Assembly: GCA_947179155.2 (NCBI GenBank)
Contig: OX359267.1
Location: 55,442,792 to 55,506,791, forward strand
Reading direction: 5' to 3'
Source of the DNA: Hedera helix
Lineage: Eukaryota; Streptophyta; Magnoliopsida; Apiales; Araliaceae
Length of the DNA stretch: 64,000 nt
Shown here piece by piece: positions 47,113-58,822 of the stretch (positions within the stretch are counted from its first letter, which is position 1; each line of letters opens with the position of its first letter). The position numbers and the translations under genes are program-made. The notes beneath the pieces are model-generated. The model made no database searches, was not told the origin of the DNA, and saw only the letters and a program-made list of their open reading frames with translations.

Positions 47113-50100
47113 GTGTCTTTGCCTTCGGGAAGCATTAATTCATGGAAGGAGTTGTGTGATAAATTCCATGACCGGTTCGACAGCAACAAAAGAAGGGGTA
47201 AGCTGACTGCATCGTTGATGCAAATTAAACAGAAGGGAGATGAGACCCTTAACCAGTACGTGCAAAGGTTCAGGGAGGCAGCAGGGGCAGTAGTCAACCT
47301 GGATATGACCCAGGCGTTGGGTTTCTTTACAACGGGGTTGGACATCTATAGATCAAAGAAGCTAATGAAGAATATCATGTTCAAACCACCGAAGGATTTG
47401 GCCGATGCTTATGAACGAGCAGAGAATTTCATTGCAATTGAGGAGGCCATGACTACTTTATCCAGAAATCAGAAGGGATCTGATCAGCACAAACATAAGG
47501 AGGGGAAGTCGGATGTGATGGATAGGCTGGGGCCGAGGGGAAATAATCAGGCGAACAAGCCACTAGCCCAACCTAGGTTTGGACAAAAACCATTTACTCC
47601 ACTGAATGCTGATCGGGTGCAGTTACTGAATGAAATTAGGGGTACACAATTTTATGAACCACCTCGGAGTAAAAGGGGTTATGAAGGATTTCAAAATCAG
47701 TATTGTGAGTACCATCAGTCTAGGGGACATGATGCTGAAGGATGTCCAGACTTGAAGAAGCTGATTGAGAAAAATATACAAAGTGGACGATTACAACATT
47801 TTGTGGCCGGGCGAACGGTCCCGCAGGGGGTTCGATCCCAAAAGAACAATCAGAATGAGGCCAGTGGGAGTCAGCCGAGACGAGTAATTGATGTCATTAG
47901 TGGAGGTTTGCCCATCAAGTCATCGGGAAAGCGCAGGAGACCCACTTCGGATACGGTGATGGCTGTAACAGAACAGTCGACTAAAACAGAACGATTATAT
48001 CCGGGGTCGGTGATTTCATTTTCGGATGAAGATTATCCGGTTGACTCAGTGGAGTCACATGAAGGGGCATTGGTGATAACTGCCCAAGTAGGGCCCGTCG
48101 ATATGAAGAGAATAATGATCGACAACTGGTCTTCGGTTGATGTGTTATATAGTCATGCTTATCAGCGTATGAACTTGGAGGGAATCAAGCTGGAGGTTGG
48201 CCAGGAATCGCCATTATATGGGTTCGGGAATGAAGCGGTGCCAGTAATCGGCACAGTTGAGTTGCCCATGGTGTTCGGGGAATCTCCCGAACAAGTGACT
48301 GTCAACGTCAAGTTCTTTGTAGTACAAGTAGACTCGGCTTACAATGCCATTCTTGGAAGGACGACGTTGTCAGCACTCCAAGCAGTTACCTCAATTGCCC
48401 ACTTCAAAATGAAGTTCCCTACCCCACATGGGGTTGGGGAAGTTAAGGGGGATCTGGACATTGCCAAAAGGTGTTATCGGCATACTCTTACAGCACCGGT
48501 GATCGGGGTCAGTAAGATGAGACAAACTTTGACAGTGGATGTTGAGCCTTTCACCGAGGGAGTTACCGAACCATTGGCTTCTCCAGCTGAAGAGACGGAA
48601 GATGTGGAGCTTATTCCGGGGAATAGTGAGAAGCTGATAAAAATAGGGGCCGGGTTGCAAGATACTTTGAAGAAAGGGTTAGTGGAACTACTCAGAACTT
48701 ATGCTGATATCTTCGCCTGGACACCCCGAGATATGCCTGGGATGGCAGAAGACGTGGTCATTCACAGGTTGTCCGTCGATCCCGAGAAGAAGCCAGTCTT
48801 TCAGAAGAGGCGAATCTTTGCTCCCGAACGCCAAAAAATAATTAACGAAGAGGTGGGAAAGCTGTTGGATGCCGGGATTATTGAAGAAATTGAGTACCCG
48901 GAATGGCTTGCAAATGTTGTGTTGGTTCGCAAACAAAATGGGAAATGGAGGGTTTGCATAGACTACACGGACCTGAATAAAGCATGCCCTAAGGACTTCT
49001 ATCCTCTACCACACATCGACCAGTTGATCGATGCTACTTCGGGGAATGCTATACTCAGCTTTCTGGATGCCTTTTCGGGATACAATCAGATTCTGATGGA
49101 CAAACAAGACATCCCAAAGACATCCTTCATTACTCATCGGGCTATTTATGCATATAACCGGATGACTTTCGGACTGATCAATGCTGGGGCAACTTATCAG
49201 AGGATGATGAACAAAGTCTTCCGAAAACAAATTGGTCGGAACATGGAAGTGTATGTAGATGACATGATTGTTCGGAGCGCCATGGTGCATGACCATTTGG
49301 ATGATTTGGAGGAGTGCTTTCGGACAGTTCGTCATTATAATATGCGGCTGAATCCCACTAAGTGCACCTTCGGGCTCGGTGCAGGCAAATTTCTGGGTTA
49401 TCTAGTTAGTAAGAGGGGGATAGAAGCTAACCCAGAAAAAATTAAGGCAGTCATTGATATGAAGTCTCCGAAGACATTCAAGGATATGCAGAGATTGACA
49501 GGTCGGATAGCTGCTCTTCGGCGATTCATGTCCCGATCGGCCGAAAGGTGTTTGCCGTTCTTCGACACCCTGAAAGGGCCGAAGAACGATAAATCATTTC
49601 ATTGGACTTCGGATTGCGAGGATGCATTTGTCTTCAAAAAATATTTGTCTTCGGCTCCGTTGCTGCAGAAACCATTAAGTCGGGAGGTGCTATACATATA
49701 TTTGGCTGTAAGCGCATTGGCTGTTGGGGCTGTGTTGATTCGGGAAGAGGGAGGCCGACAGAATTCGGTCTACTATGTTAGCCATGCCTTGAGAGATGCG
49801 GAAACGAGGTATCCCAACCTAGAGAAGTGTGTCTACTCCTTGGTGATAGCTAGCAGAAAGATAAGGCATTACTTCCAGGGTCGGATAATAATTGTTTACA
49901 CCGATCAACCTTTAAAGAAAATTCTTCAAAAGCCCGATGCATCGGGAATGATGGTGGCTTGGGCTGTTGAGCTAAGCCAGTTCACGATTGAATACCGTCC
50001 TCGGACGGCGATAAATGACCAAGCATTGGCTGATTTTATGGTGGAGTGCATGTTCTCCGAAGAGGAATCAGTCGGTTCTTCGGGGTCGGAAGTAACACTG

Positions 50101-50796
50101 ATAGCTGGGGGGCAGTCAGATCCTTCTCATTCTTGGACTTTGAGTATTGATGGATCATCCACAGCAGACTTGAGTGGAGCCGGTGTAATTTTGACAAGTC
50201 CTGAAGGTTTCAGGGTCCAACAAGCAATCCGGTTTAAATTCAAAGCGACCAATAATGAGGCAGAGTACGAAGCTATATTGGCTGGCCTAAGACTGGCTCG
50301 AAGTTTGGAGGTCAAGAGCTTGCTGATCATGAGTGATTCCCAGCTGGTCATAAAACAGATTCAGGGAGAATACGAAGCTCGGGGAACTAGAATGACAAGG
50401 TATCTGTCTGAAGTGAAGAGTGTCCTACAGTACTTTATCTCTTATTCATTACAGAACATTGACCGAAGTGATAATACTGTGGCTGACGCCTTATCAAAGC
50501 TTGCTACTACCCCGAATGAGTCTTTGTCGGGGTCAGTATACATTGAAGAATTGATCGAGCCTAGTATACTGAAGAAGGAGGTCAAGTGCGTGGAAAGATC
50601 TAATTGCTGGTTGACTCCTTACCTAGAGTATTTGGCTGAGGGTAAGTTGCCAAGTGATAAAATTTTGGCAAAAAAGATAAAATATAGAAGTGCCTATTTT
50701 TGTTTGATTGATGGAGATTTGTTCCAAAAGGTGTATTCGGGACCCATGGCAAAATGTTTTATCCCGTCGGAAGCTTCGTATGCTCTTCGGGAAGAA
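47113..50796 (+). pseudogene. gag-pol remainder of the outer Tat element, integrase deleted
   Basis: Long open frame after the last gag stop. Capsid-like gag (FHDRFDSNKRRGKL, YVQRFREAAGAV), then CEYHQSRGHDAEGC, a CCHC-like knuckle. The protease site reads DNWSS at residues 337-341, where Tat elements normally have DNGSS, so the catalytic glycine is lost. Reverse transcriptase has WRVCIDYTDLN and YVDD at 714-717. A first RNase H carries YPNLEKCVYSLV. A second RNase H (SIDGSSTADLSGAGV, TNNEAEYEAILAGL, SDSQLVIKQI, DNTVADALSKLA) is the Tat-lineage mark. Integrase stops after its first segment (CFIPSEASYALRE), where the sequence jumps into the LTR at 50797. The catalytic integrase core is missing. 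Confidence 0.88.
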
Positions 50797-51000
50797 AAGC
50801 TCTCTATTATCAGAGAAACATGTAACCCTCAACATTATACTAGTGAATTGTTCTTTTTCCCCGTGGTTTTTTCCCGATTTGGGTTTCCACGTAAATCTCT
50901 CGTGTATTTACAGTAATTTCTCTGAATTAATTATGTTTGACGTTTGATTTCGCTCGTTATTTTGTGATTTAAACGGGTGCTACAAAATTTGGCGTTAACA
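50797..51000 (+). repeat. Truncated 3' LTR of the outer Tat element (204 bp)
   Basis: Equals the last 204 bases of the 5' LTR with 5 mismatches. The polypurine tract, the rest of integrase and the first 366 bp of the LTR are gone, but the outer end and target duplication GTCAT are kept. This fits an internal deletion after insertion. Confidence 0.9.
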
Positions 51001-52371
51001 GTCATAATACTGATATATGGGAAAGAGTGTTGACATGCACATGAACACTCTTTATCATCTAGTTCACATCAAAACTACATCGCCATTGATTTGGTTTTTG
51101 AGTTTATGGTTAAAACTGGAAAGTCACAATGAAGAAATAGCATGGAATCTGAGACTTACAACTCAATAACAGTTATATTGTATTATGCCTCTGTGATTAA
51201 ACTAAACTTTGTGGGATCGATCAATCAATCTAATAACGGTTTTATATTTGCGATATGAAGACCTATCTGCAATCCACACAAGCTAGACTTGAAGAATGGA
51301 GGGTAAAAAGAAAAGATACAGAGGAATGGACGAGGCACCGTCAACTACCTCCCGATCTGCAGGATCGTGTTCGCCGGTTTGTTCAATATCAATGGCTAGC
51401 TACAAGAGGTGTAGATGAGGAAGATATCTTGAATGCTTTACCCTTGGACCTCAAAACGTCAAATTCAAAGGCATCTTTGCCTTGGCCTTGTGCGCCGAGT
51501 AAGTTCATTTCATACATACTAGCTATTTCTATGATGTTGATTGTGATCTTAAGTAGTTCAATTGCAATTTTATTTTTTGGCGGACACATTTTGCTTTCAG
51601 GTTCCTTTCTTCTCACAAATGGATGATCAGCTTTTAGACGCAATATGTGAACATCTTGTTTCCTCCTTGAGCACCAAAGACACCTTCATTGTCCGTGAAG
51701 GCGATCCCGTTAATGAGATGCTTTTCATAATCAGAGGTCAACTGGAAAGCTCCACAACAAACGGCGGACGCTCTGGATTCTTCAACTCCATTACTCTGAA
51801 GAACGGTGATTTCTGTGGAGAAGAACTGCTAACATGGGCCTTAATGCCCACTTCAAATCTTAATCTTCCATCCTCCACCCGAACAGTCAAATCTCTAACT
51901 GAAGTTGAAGCATTTGCACTACGAGCCAAAGACCTCAAGTTTGTGGCAAAGCAATTCAAACGTCTCCATAACAAGAAGTTGCAGCATGCTTTCAGGTACT
52001 ATTCACACCAGTGGAGGACATGGGGAGATTGTTTCATACAAGCTGCATGGAGACGATATAAGAAAAAGGCTCTAGCAGAGGAACTGGCCAAACGTGAGAG
52101 CTTGTTCTATAAATATATACCAGAAGAGTATGGAAATTATAGTGATGAAGTTGAAGTGGGAGATTATGAACAAAAAGGTTATGAAGGCTCGGAAGCTAAC
52201 ACCAGCAATGTCCAACATCTTGGAGCTACCATATTGGCTTCAAAGTTTGCAGCAAATACTAGAAGAGGGGTTGTCCAAAAGCTTGCAGGGGTTGATCTTG
52301 CCGACTCTGACTTAAAGATGCCTAAGATGTTCAAGCCGGGCGAGCCTGATTTCTCTGGAGATCATGATTGA

Positions 52372-53496
52372 GTCGTTAGAGTTGGTTAAATTTTGGATGG
52401 AAATTAAGGGGAGTTGCGAGTTTACACAAGGTATTTAATTAACTAGCTGCGTAGGCTTGTAGTGGCTATGTATAGTATGAACTGATTTAGACGAATTCTT
52501 TGCAGATTATATTTGAGATAACATGCGCAGAAAAAAGTGCGGATTCTCATTTGATTTTTGTGCATTGTGGATTCAAGATTTGATTATTACTATGAGAAAC
52601 TATTTTGTTTAGTGATGCTTTCCCTGATTAAGCTTACCATACTTGTGCCCTCCTCTTTCACCTGTCCCTGATAGATTCCCCTCCCCTTAAAAGGGCTTTC
52701 GATTAATTTATTTTTATGACCAATATATATGTATAGCCAGACAGTGTTGGCTTCACAGTTCACAACACAACTTGTAAATATAAATATGTTGTGTGCGCGC
52801 ACCCTATCTGATTGTTATTCTGTTGAGAGATTGAGTATTCTTCCTTTCGACTTAGTTTGGACTGTCGATGAAAACGATTGTTGGACTTCCCTTTTGGGGT
52901 TGGAGGGAGTATTATTTTTATTTTGAGAGTGGATACTCCATTATCTTTCTTTTTTTGGCTAGTTTGAAACATAATTTAAACACACACCAAACCTTAGCCA
53001 CTGCCAAACAGACACTCGGACAACCTTTCTCTCAGTTTTCCAAGATTTTTCTTTTGTAATCAACTTACCTTCCTGAAAGGGGGAAAAGAAGAGAAGAAAA
53101 AATGGAGTACACTAGAACATTGTAGTGTATGCCTGGTGGATGACAGGATGGGGTTCTACCCAAGCTTCCTGAAATTCATCCTTCCCAAGAAATTCACCCA
53201 CAAATATTAAACTGCTAATAATGTTTTTATTTGTTTCAATAGTTAAATAGATACATATACAAAACTACAACTATAGGCCACGCGCATGTGGCTCCACTTA
53301 TGCAATAAGAATTTTCTGGAGTAGCAAGCAATGGATCTAAAAATATACCCTTATTACTACTACTACTTGTAGAAAAGGAAAAAGAAAGAGGGGAGCACAA
53401 CGAACATAGAAAACTTACTTACCCGTATATTTTCAATTTAATTCCAATTTGAAACAAGAGCATCAATTAAAGAAAACCGTAGCAGTTGAAAAGTCC
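52372..53496. other. CNGC 3' flank and intergenic DNA
   Basis: Probable CNGC 3' UTR followed by non-coding DNA and the 3' UTR of the minus-strand RING gene. The short ORFs show no motif. No gene supported. Confidence 0.5.
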
Positions 53497-53925
53497 TTAA
53501 TCTGTAGCTATGTCAGTCTGTTCAATTTCAACTTCACTAGAATTGCTAGCACTTTGCCCACTAATCTCAGCAGCAGTTCGACAAATTGGACAAGCGGCTG
53601 TCTGGAATAACCATGAGTCTATACATTGAGCATGAAAAGTGTGTTTGCAAATTGGTAGTAACCTGCACTTGTCACCCTCCTTGAAGCTCTCCAAACACAC
53701 CGCACAGTCCACGCACCCATCCTCCAACTTGTAATCGAAACAAGGTAGTTTGTTTATATCATTACTTGACATGCTTGAAATGATTCTACTTTGCATAGCG
53801 ACACCGTTACTGCTAGCACCATAATCCCCCCTGAAAGCTCTCCCAACAATACAAACATGAATTATGACCAAAACAGCAATACCAATGAATAACACCGTCA
53901 CACAGGTTACAATTTCATTCACCAT
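53497..53925 (-). CDS. ATL: RING-H2 finger protein, ATL-type E3 ubiquitin ligase
   Basis: Intronless 142-residue protein. A hydrophobic segment at about residues 5-27 (VTCVTVLFIGIAVLVIIHVCI) is a single membrane anchor. LPCFDYK resembles the GLD-like region of ATLs. The RING-H2 spans about 70-115: C-x2-C in CAVC, then CRLLPICKHTFHAQC, and CPIC; the His pair defines the H2 form. ATL proteins are membrane-bound E3 ligases that transfer ubiquitin from E2 enzymes, often in defence or stress responses. All zinc ligands are present. The 14-residue tail after the RING is acidic. A T-rich AG (TTTGCAG) just before the ATG could be the acceptor of a 5' UTR intron. The substrate cannot be inferred. Confidence 0.88.
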   Translation of the reverse strand: MVNEIVTCVTVLFIGIAVLVIIHVCIVGRAFRGDYGASSNGVAMQSRIISSMSSNDINKLPCFDYKLEDGCVDCAVCLESFKEGDKCRLLPICKHTFHAQCIDSWLFQTAACPICRTAAEISGQSASNSSEVEIEQTDIATD

Positions 53926-54716
53926 CGATCACCTTACCTGCAAAATACCCACAGAATAATTATATTGCTTTAAACCACCATTATTCTCTCTCTACACTTG
54001 TACCAACCAGCACATAAATTTATATATATGTATGTATCAATGTCTGCATGTATTGCAAAAACTACCAAAAGCTGATGAAGAAGTAGTAGCGGCAATGTTG
54101 GTGTCATTAATTTTATCGAAACCAATAGATGTAGCTAGCGTCCTATAGCTACAGATATATTGGGTTTGATTATCGGTGATAGATTCACAGATGGGAATAA
54201 GAACAATCTTGAACAAAGAAGTTTGCTTACATGTGTTGTAGCATATATGAGCTCTGTCTGAGGAGGTTGGTGGGTAATCAAAATCAAACTTTGAGTGTGG
54301 CAAATTTTGTTTTCTATTTCTAATTATATCCTCTCATAGAACCTTTCAGCTGAATCTGACTAATACTTTTAATACATCCCCTGTTCGTTTCTAAACAATT
54401 TTTTGATTTCTTTTTTACTTATATTAATTAAGGTTATGTTCTACGCGACATTACATATATGTAATATTTATTTTTAGCCTATTCCAATTAGTTTTTGTAT
54501 TTTGAGTTGAGTTCAATATAAATATAAATTAAGATGTATCAAATTTAGGCCAAGATTATTATTTATTCAATAGTATGTAATTATTAAATTTACCACTAAA
54601 CTTTTTCGTTGAAAAAAGGTTATTTCCAAGCGTGTAGGACAAATCTTAAGAAGAAAGTTAAATAGTTTAATATTGAAAAGAAAGACAAGTACTGTAATAA
54701 TAATAATATATACAGG
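53926..54716. other. Upstream region of the RING gene
   Basis: Promoter and 5' UTR of the minus-strand RING gene. An 88-codon minus-strand ORF at 54037-54303 resembles nothing I know and is probably chance or leader sequence. Confidence 0.45.
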
Positions 54717-55066
54717 CTACGTTTGTTTATAATCAATATATTTATAATTAGATTATTTATCTTAATTTAATATTACTTTAGGCTATTTTATTTCATGATG
54801 AAAGATTAATAATCTCTTAATATTGGACTATTAGTCCCATAAAGTCATTTAATAATTTAAAGATGAGGACTATTAATCTCATATTTTTCTTGAGATTATA
54901 TAATTTCACATAAATAGTCTTAGGAATAATAAAAAATAATTCATAAGATTATTTAAAGGACTATTAATCTTCCATTATAAGATAAAATTGTCCAAAATAA
55001 TATTAAATTAATATAAATAATTTAATCTTAAATATATTTTTTATAAATAAACATAATCATAGAGTA
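54717..55066. mobile_element. MITE, copy 2 of the family also at 22585
   Basis: Opens TACGTTTGTTTATAA and closes TTATAAATAAACATAAT, imperfect inverted ends. It shares internal order with the first copy, for example GGCTATTTTATTT..GATGAAAGATTAATAATC and CTTGAGATTATATAAT. Non-coding. Confidence 0.6.
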
Positions 55067-56890
55067 CTATAGGAGAGGGATTATACTTAATTATATTCCC
55101 TGTCAATGACTCATGACTGATTGCACACATTAGCATAAATCTTGGTATTAAATTAATTATTTATAAATGGATAATTTGTCGATCGATCTAAAAAGAACAA
55201 AAATCAAACTTAATACTCTTAATTATATATGTTATAATATAAATTATTGTATTTTTATGATTCGGTTAAGGTGAAGTTAACTTTGTCGAAAGTTGGTTTA
55301 GAAATTAATAAAGTTTTGATACGTAGGCAGAGAAAATATATCTCGACCTATGTGTTAATACTTTATTAATCCATATATCAATTTATGATAAAATTACCTT
55401 AAAAAAATTTTAATATTTTATTCTCTTGATAAAAAAATGTGGAATTATATGTGGTAGAGTGCGGGTGCTTTTTTTTCTTTTCCCCACAACTTTATGCAAT
55501 TAACATGATAAATGTATGGTATTAAGGAAAAACAATAACATAAGTGGGATCAATCGTACACGAAAAAATTATTCCTACCTTCCTTCCTTCATATAGACAA
55601 ATGCGATTTTATTAAAGCATGCATACAGCAGAGGGAAATTAATTTTCAAAAATATTCTTTTTATACATACTATCATAGATTAGCTCCTTTAATTTGTCCC
55701 AAAACGAGAGTTTTATTAGGGGAAAAAAATACATCTTTTATGAGAATTAGTAAAATTCTCATGATATTTGTATAAATTAAAATTTTAGTTTAACTACTTT
55801 TTATTTGTATGTATTAAGTAAAAGTTATTTGTTAATCTAATGTTTGCATGTTTTCATCCTGTATAATATATTCTCCACATGACAAGCTTTTGAAGTTCCA
55901 GTTCGGAAATTTACGATATGGACCATGGAAAATTAATGTGTGCTATATATTCAGACTTTTATTCATTGTCAATACGACCACGTTAAAACCAAACGTAAAT
56001 AACTGTCAAAGATGCGTGTATATTCTAATGCAATTCTTTCACGAAAATATTTGTGTCGAAGCGAAATAGTTTATAAGATTATTATTAATTTTTTAAAAGT
56101 TAAATTAAAATTTTTTTAAACTTAAAATTAATATAAATTTATTCAATGTGATGAATAATATTTTAAATTATCTAAAAACTACCATTAATTAAAATTAAAA
56201 TTTATTGATTTGTAATTTAAACAAATTTCTATTAATTTTGTATATAAAAATATTTTAAACTAAATTTTAAAAATTTAATAATAATCTTATAATTTAGGAT
56301 ATTATTACTACATCACTACCTAAATGTGATTGCTACTTTCTTGCAGTACTATTTCAATCACTGGTCTTTTATTTTCACCTCAGTAACTTTCTCTCGTTAC
56401 GAGAATAGTTAACCACTAAAAACCTACTAATTGTGAAGGTCAAACGATCGAGGTTTAACCGGATCAGCATTAGTATGTGTGGCCAAGCTTAAAGTTTTAT
56501 GCTTAATGCTGCAAAATTATTCAATGAGGGATAACTATTTTCCTAATCCAGTCATAAAGTAGATGATTTAGCATATAAATAAAGGACTAATTAAAAGTCT
56601 TCCACATAACGATATTTTATGATTATAAATGTGCATTATTTATCTCTACAACTATTATTGCATATCCATCCTCCTTATATATAAATAAATATAACTTTCT
56701 CAACTGACATTTCTTCATTGTCCGTGGAGGCTTGGACAATACTTTCATAGTCAGGACTATCTTACTCCTCTCTCAACACTCTCTCCCTCTCTCTGTCTCT
56801 CCCTCTCTCGATAGATAAATATAAATATAATACACACATACATATATTACTTACATCCTTTGGTTTGAATATTTGCACGTGATCATCAAG
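55067..56890. other. Intergenic DNA and SWEET promoter region
   Basis: Apart from the MITE at 56071-56292 no feature is supported. The last 250 bases are the likely SWEET promoter and leader, with TATA-like TTATATATAAATAAATA near 56676. A CT-rich run lies at 56766-56812. Confidence 0.45.
56071..56292. mobile_element. MITE with perfect 18-bp terminal inverted repeats
   Basis: TTATAAGATTATTATTAA at 56071-56088 is exactly repeated in reverse complement at 56275-56292, and the similarity extends inwards imperfectly. About 222 bp of A/T-rich non-coding DNA. I see no clear target duplication. Confidence 0.7.
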
Positions 56891-58458
56891 ATGGTAGACA
56901 CCGAAACCATTAGGACGGCCGTCGGAATCTTGGGTTCGGAACATAAACTATTTATAATCTTCCCCACGTCTTTATTTGTTATTTGGTTCTTATTATTGCA
57001 TTTGCATTGTTTATGTTAAAGCCTGATATATATACGTAAATTGTTTAAGGCATTAGTTGATTAAACTTTTAAAACAGTCCACCAGGATCAGTTTTATTTC
57101 AGGAGAATGAAAAAATAAAATTTTAATTAATGCATTTTTCATGCAGATATATGTATGATATATTATATTAGTATCAAACAATTTTTTATATATAAACAGT
57201 AGAAGATGGAAGATTAAAAGGTTAAATAATTCCTTAAAAAGTACTGGACGATGTTCAATAAAGGTGAGGTTACATATATGTAGTAGTACTAAAACAAGTT
57301 TTGATCATATATATTAAGATTATAATAATGCAGAGAAGACTATACGTACTAAATCTTGATAATCAAACAAGATTAGTTACAAAAGAGTAATTAATTATTA
57401 TGTATTTCAATGTATTTTTCATTCTATTTTTAGTAAGAAATACATGGTTTCTGTTAATACTTGCATATATACTGAACACTTGTCTTACTAAGCTAACAAG
57501 TAGTTGCTACTATATCTATATATTTGTTTATTCAAACTTAATATCATGCTTTATGTGCCGCGGCCATTTTTCTTTTTGTCATTGGAATAATATTGTATTT
57601 TATGGTTATGTATACATATTTTCAATTCATTTAATTAATCAATACATTATTAATTTATAATATTGGCTTGCTCTTGGACGTACGCAGGAAACATCATATC
57701 TGGTTGCCTCTTTCTCTCCCCAATGTATGTAGTTACTAATTTTTCTTTCTTTTCCACGGTTGTCGCTTAGCACGTAATGAAATATATATAGGATTGCGTA
57801 CATTTGATTAATTAAAAAGATATTAAAAACCGATGGATGATATAATTAAGATGATTGTAAAAATTGGTTTGCAGACCGACGTTCGTAACAATATATAAAT
57901 CAAAGTCAGTGCAAGAATTCAAGCCAGATCCATATGTGGCTACTGTACTTAACTGCGCAATGTGGGTGTTCTACGGCCTCCCTATTGTCCATCCAGACAG
58001 CATTCTGGTAATCACAATCAACGGTACTGGCTTTGTGATTGAAGTCATCTACATCAGCATGTTCATCATTTACTCCCACTGGGGAATGCGCGTATGTAAC
58101 TACTCTTAACTTACTAACTTATGGATCAGCTATATATATAGCTAATTATTTCAGATTATTAACAATTTTTTTGTTATTGTTTATTTATTTGTATTAATTG
58201 TTCAGAGGAAGATTTTCATAGCGCTTTTTGTTGAAGCCATATTCCTGGCTGTGGTGGTGATCATAACCATGGCAGTGTTCCACACCCACAAGTCAAGATC
58301 TATGATTGTTGGTTTATTATGTATCTTCTTCAACATAATTATGTATACTTCCCCATTGACAGTGATGGTACGTACGTACGTATGTTAACATTTATTTAGT
58401 TTTACTTACATGTCTAACTAATTAATACAATTACTTACTTAATCTACTCCCTAGCTTG

Positions 58459-58527
<69 letters not shown>

Positions 58528-58754
58528 TTCTATGACGTACGTGCATGCATGCAGAAACGTGTCATCCAAACCAAGAGTGTGAAGTACATGCCATTTGCTC
58601 TGTCATTCGCTAACTTTGCAAATGGCCTCGTTTGGATGGCTTATGCACTCCTCAAGTTTGATCCATATATCCTGGTAACTAGTTAAATAATTAAACTACA
58701 AATTAATTAAGCAATATTAAATCTCTCAATTAATTATTTAATTAAATTGTCTAG

Positions 58755-58822
<68 letters not shown>

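Larger units (their letters stand above)
29610..51005 (+). mobile_element. Outer Tat-lineage Ty3/gypsy retrotransposon with target duplication GTCAT
   Basis: Element proper is 29615-51000, starting TGTTGGG and ending GTTAACA. GTCAT flanks it at 29610-29614 and 51001-51005. It lies in sense orientation in CNGC intron 4. Order: 5' LTR, priming site, gag (split twice), protease, reverse transcriptase, RNase H, a second (archaeal-type) RNase H, a stub of integrase and a 3' LTR remnant. The extra RNase H after the usual one is the Tat-lineage mark. Removing the two nested elements and their duplicated targets leaves about 5.6 kb. It is dead: stops and a frameshift in gag, altered protease and loss of integrase. 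Confidence 0.9.
27477..52371 (+). pseudogene. CNGC: Cyclic nucleotide-gated channel (CNGC) gene, frameshifted and split by nested retrotransposons
   Basis: Plant CNGCs are plasma-membrane cation channels with six helices, a pore and a C-terminal cyclic-nucleotide and calmodulin-binding region. Exons: 27477-27947, about 28109-28322, 28507-28808, 29447-29558, 51261-51498 and 51601-52371. Recognisable: VRKWNYIFLIACISSLFLDPL (S1), HIFMKFR, VAPSSRV, KTAWAGAA, WYLLSIERQ, FCLWWGLKNL, SYGQNLMTSTYIGET (pore, GQN filter), TYLQSTQARLEEWRVKR, VPFFSQMDDQLLDAICEHL, FIVREGDPVNEMLFIIRGQ, NGDFCGEELLTWAL and the IQ-type IQAAWRRYKKKA. Lesions: exon 2 loses one base between VIP and KASS and its expected acceptor AG reads GG; exon 5 has one extra A after LPLDL. 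Upstream of VWYLL exon 3 is also degraded. Intron 4 (29559-51260) holds 21 kb of nested elements. The N-terminus is shorter than usual. The last exon stays open for 257 codons. Confidence 0.85.

Noticed and set aside
48391..49335. Minus-strand ORFs opposite the Tat pol gene
   Set aside because: Shadows of the plus-strand reverse-transcriptase frame.
54037..54303. 88-codon minus-strand ORF upstream of the RING gene
   Set aside because: No family resemblance, AT-rich, and it lies where the RING gene's leader and promoter should be.
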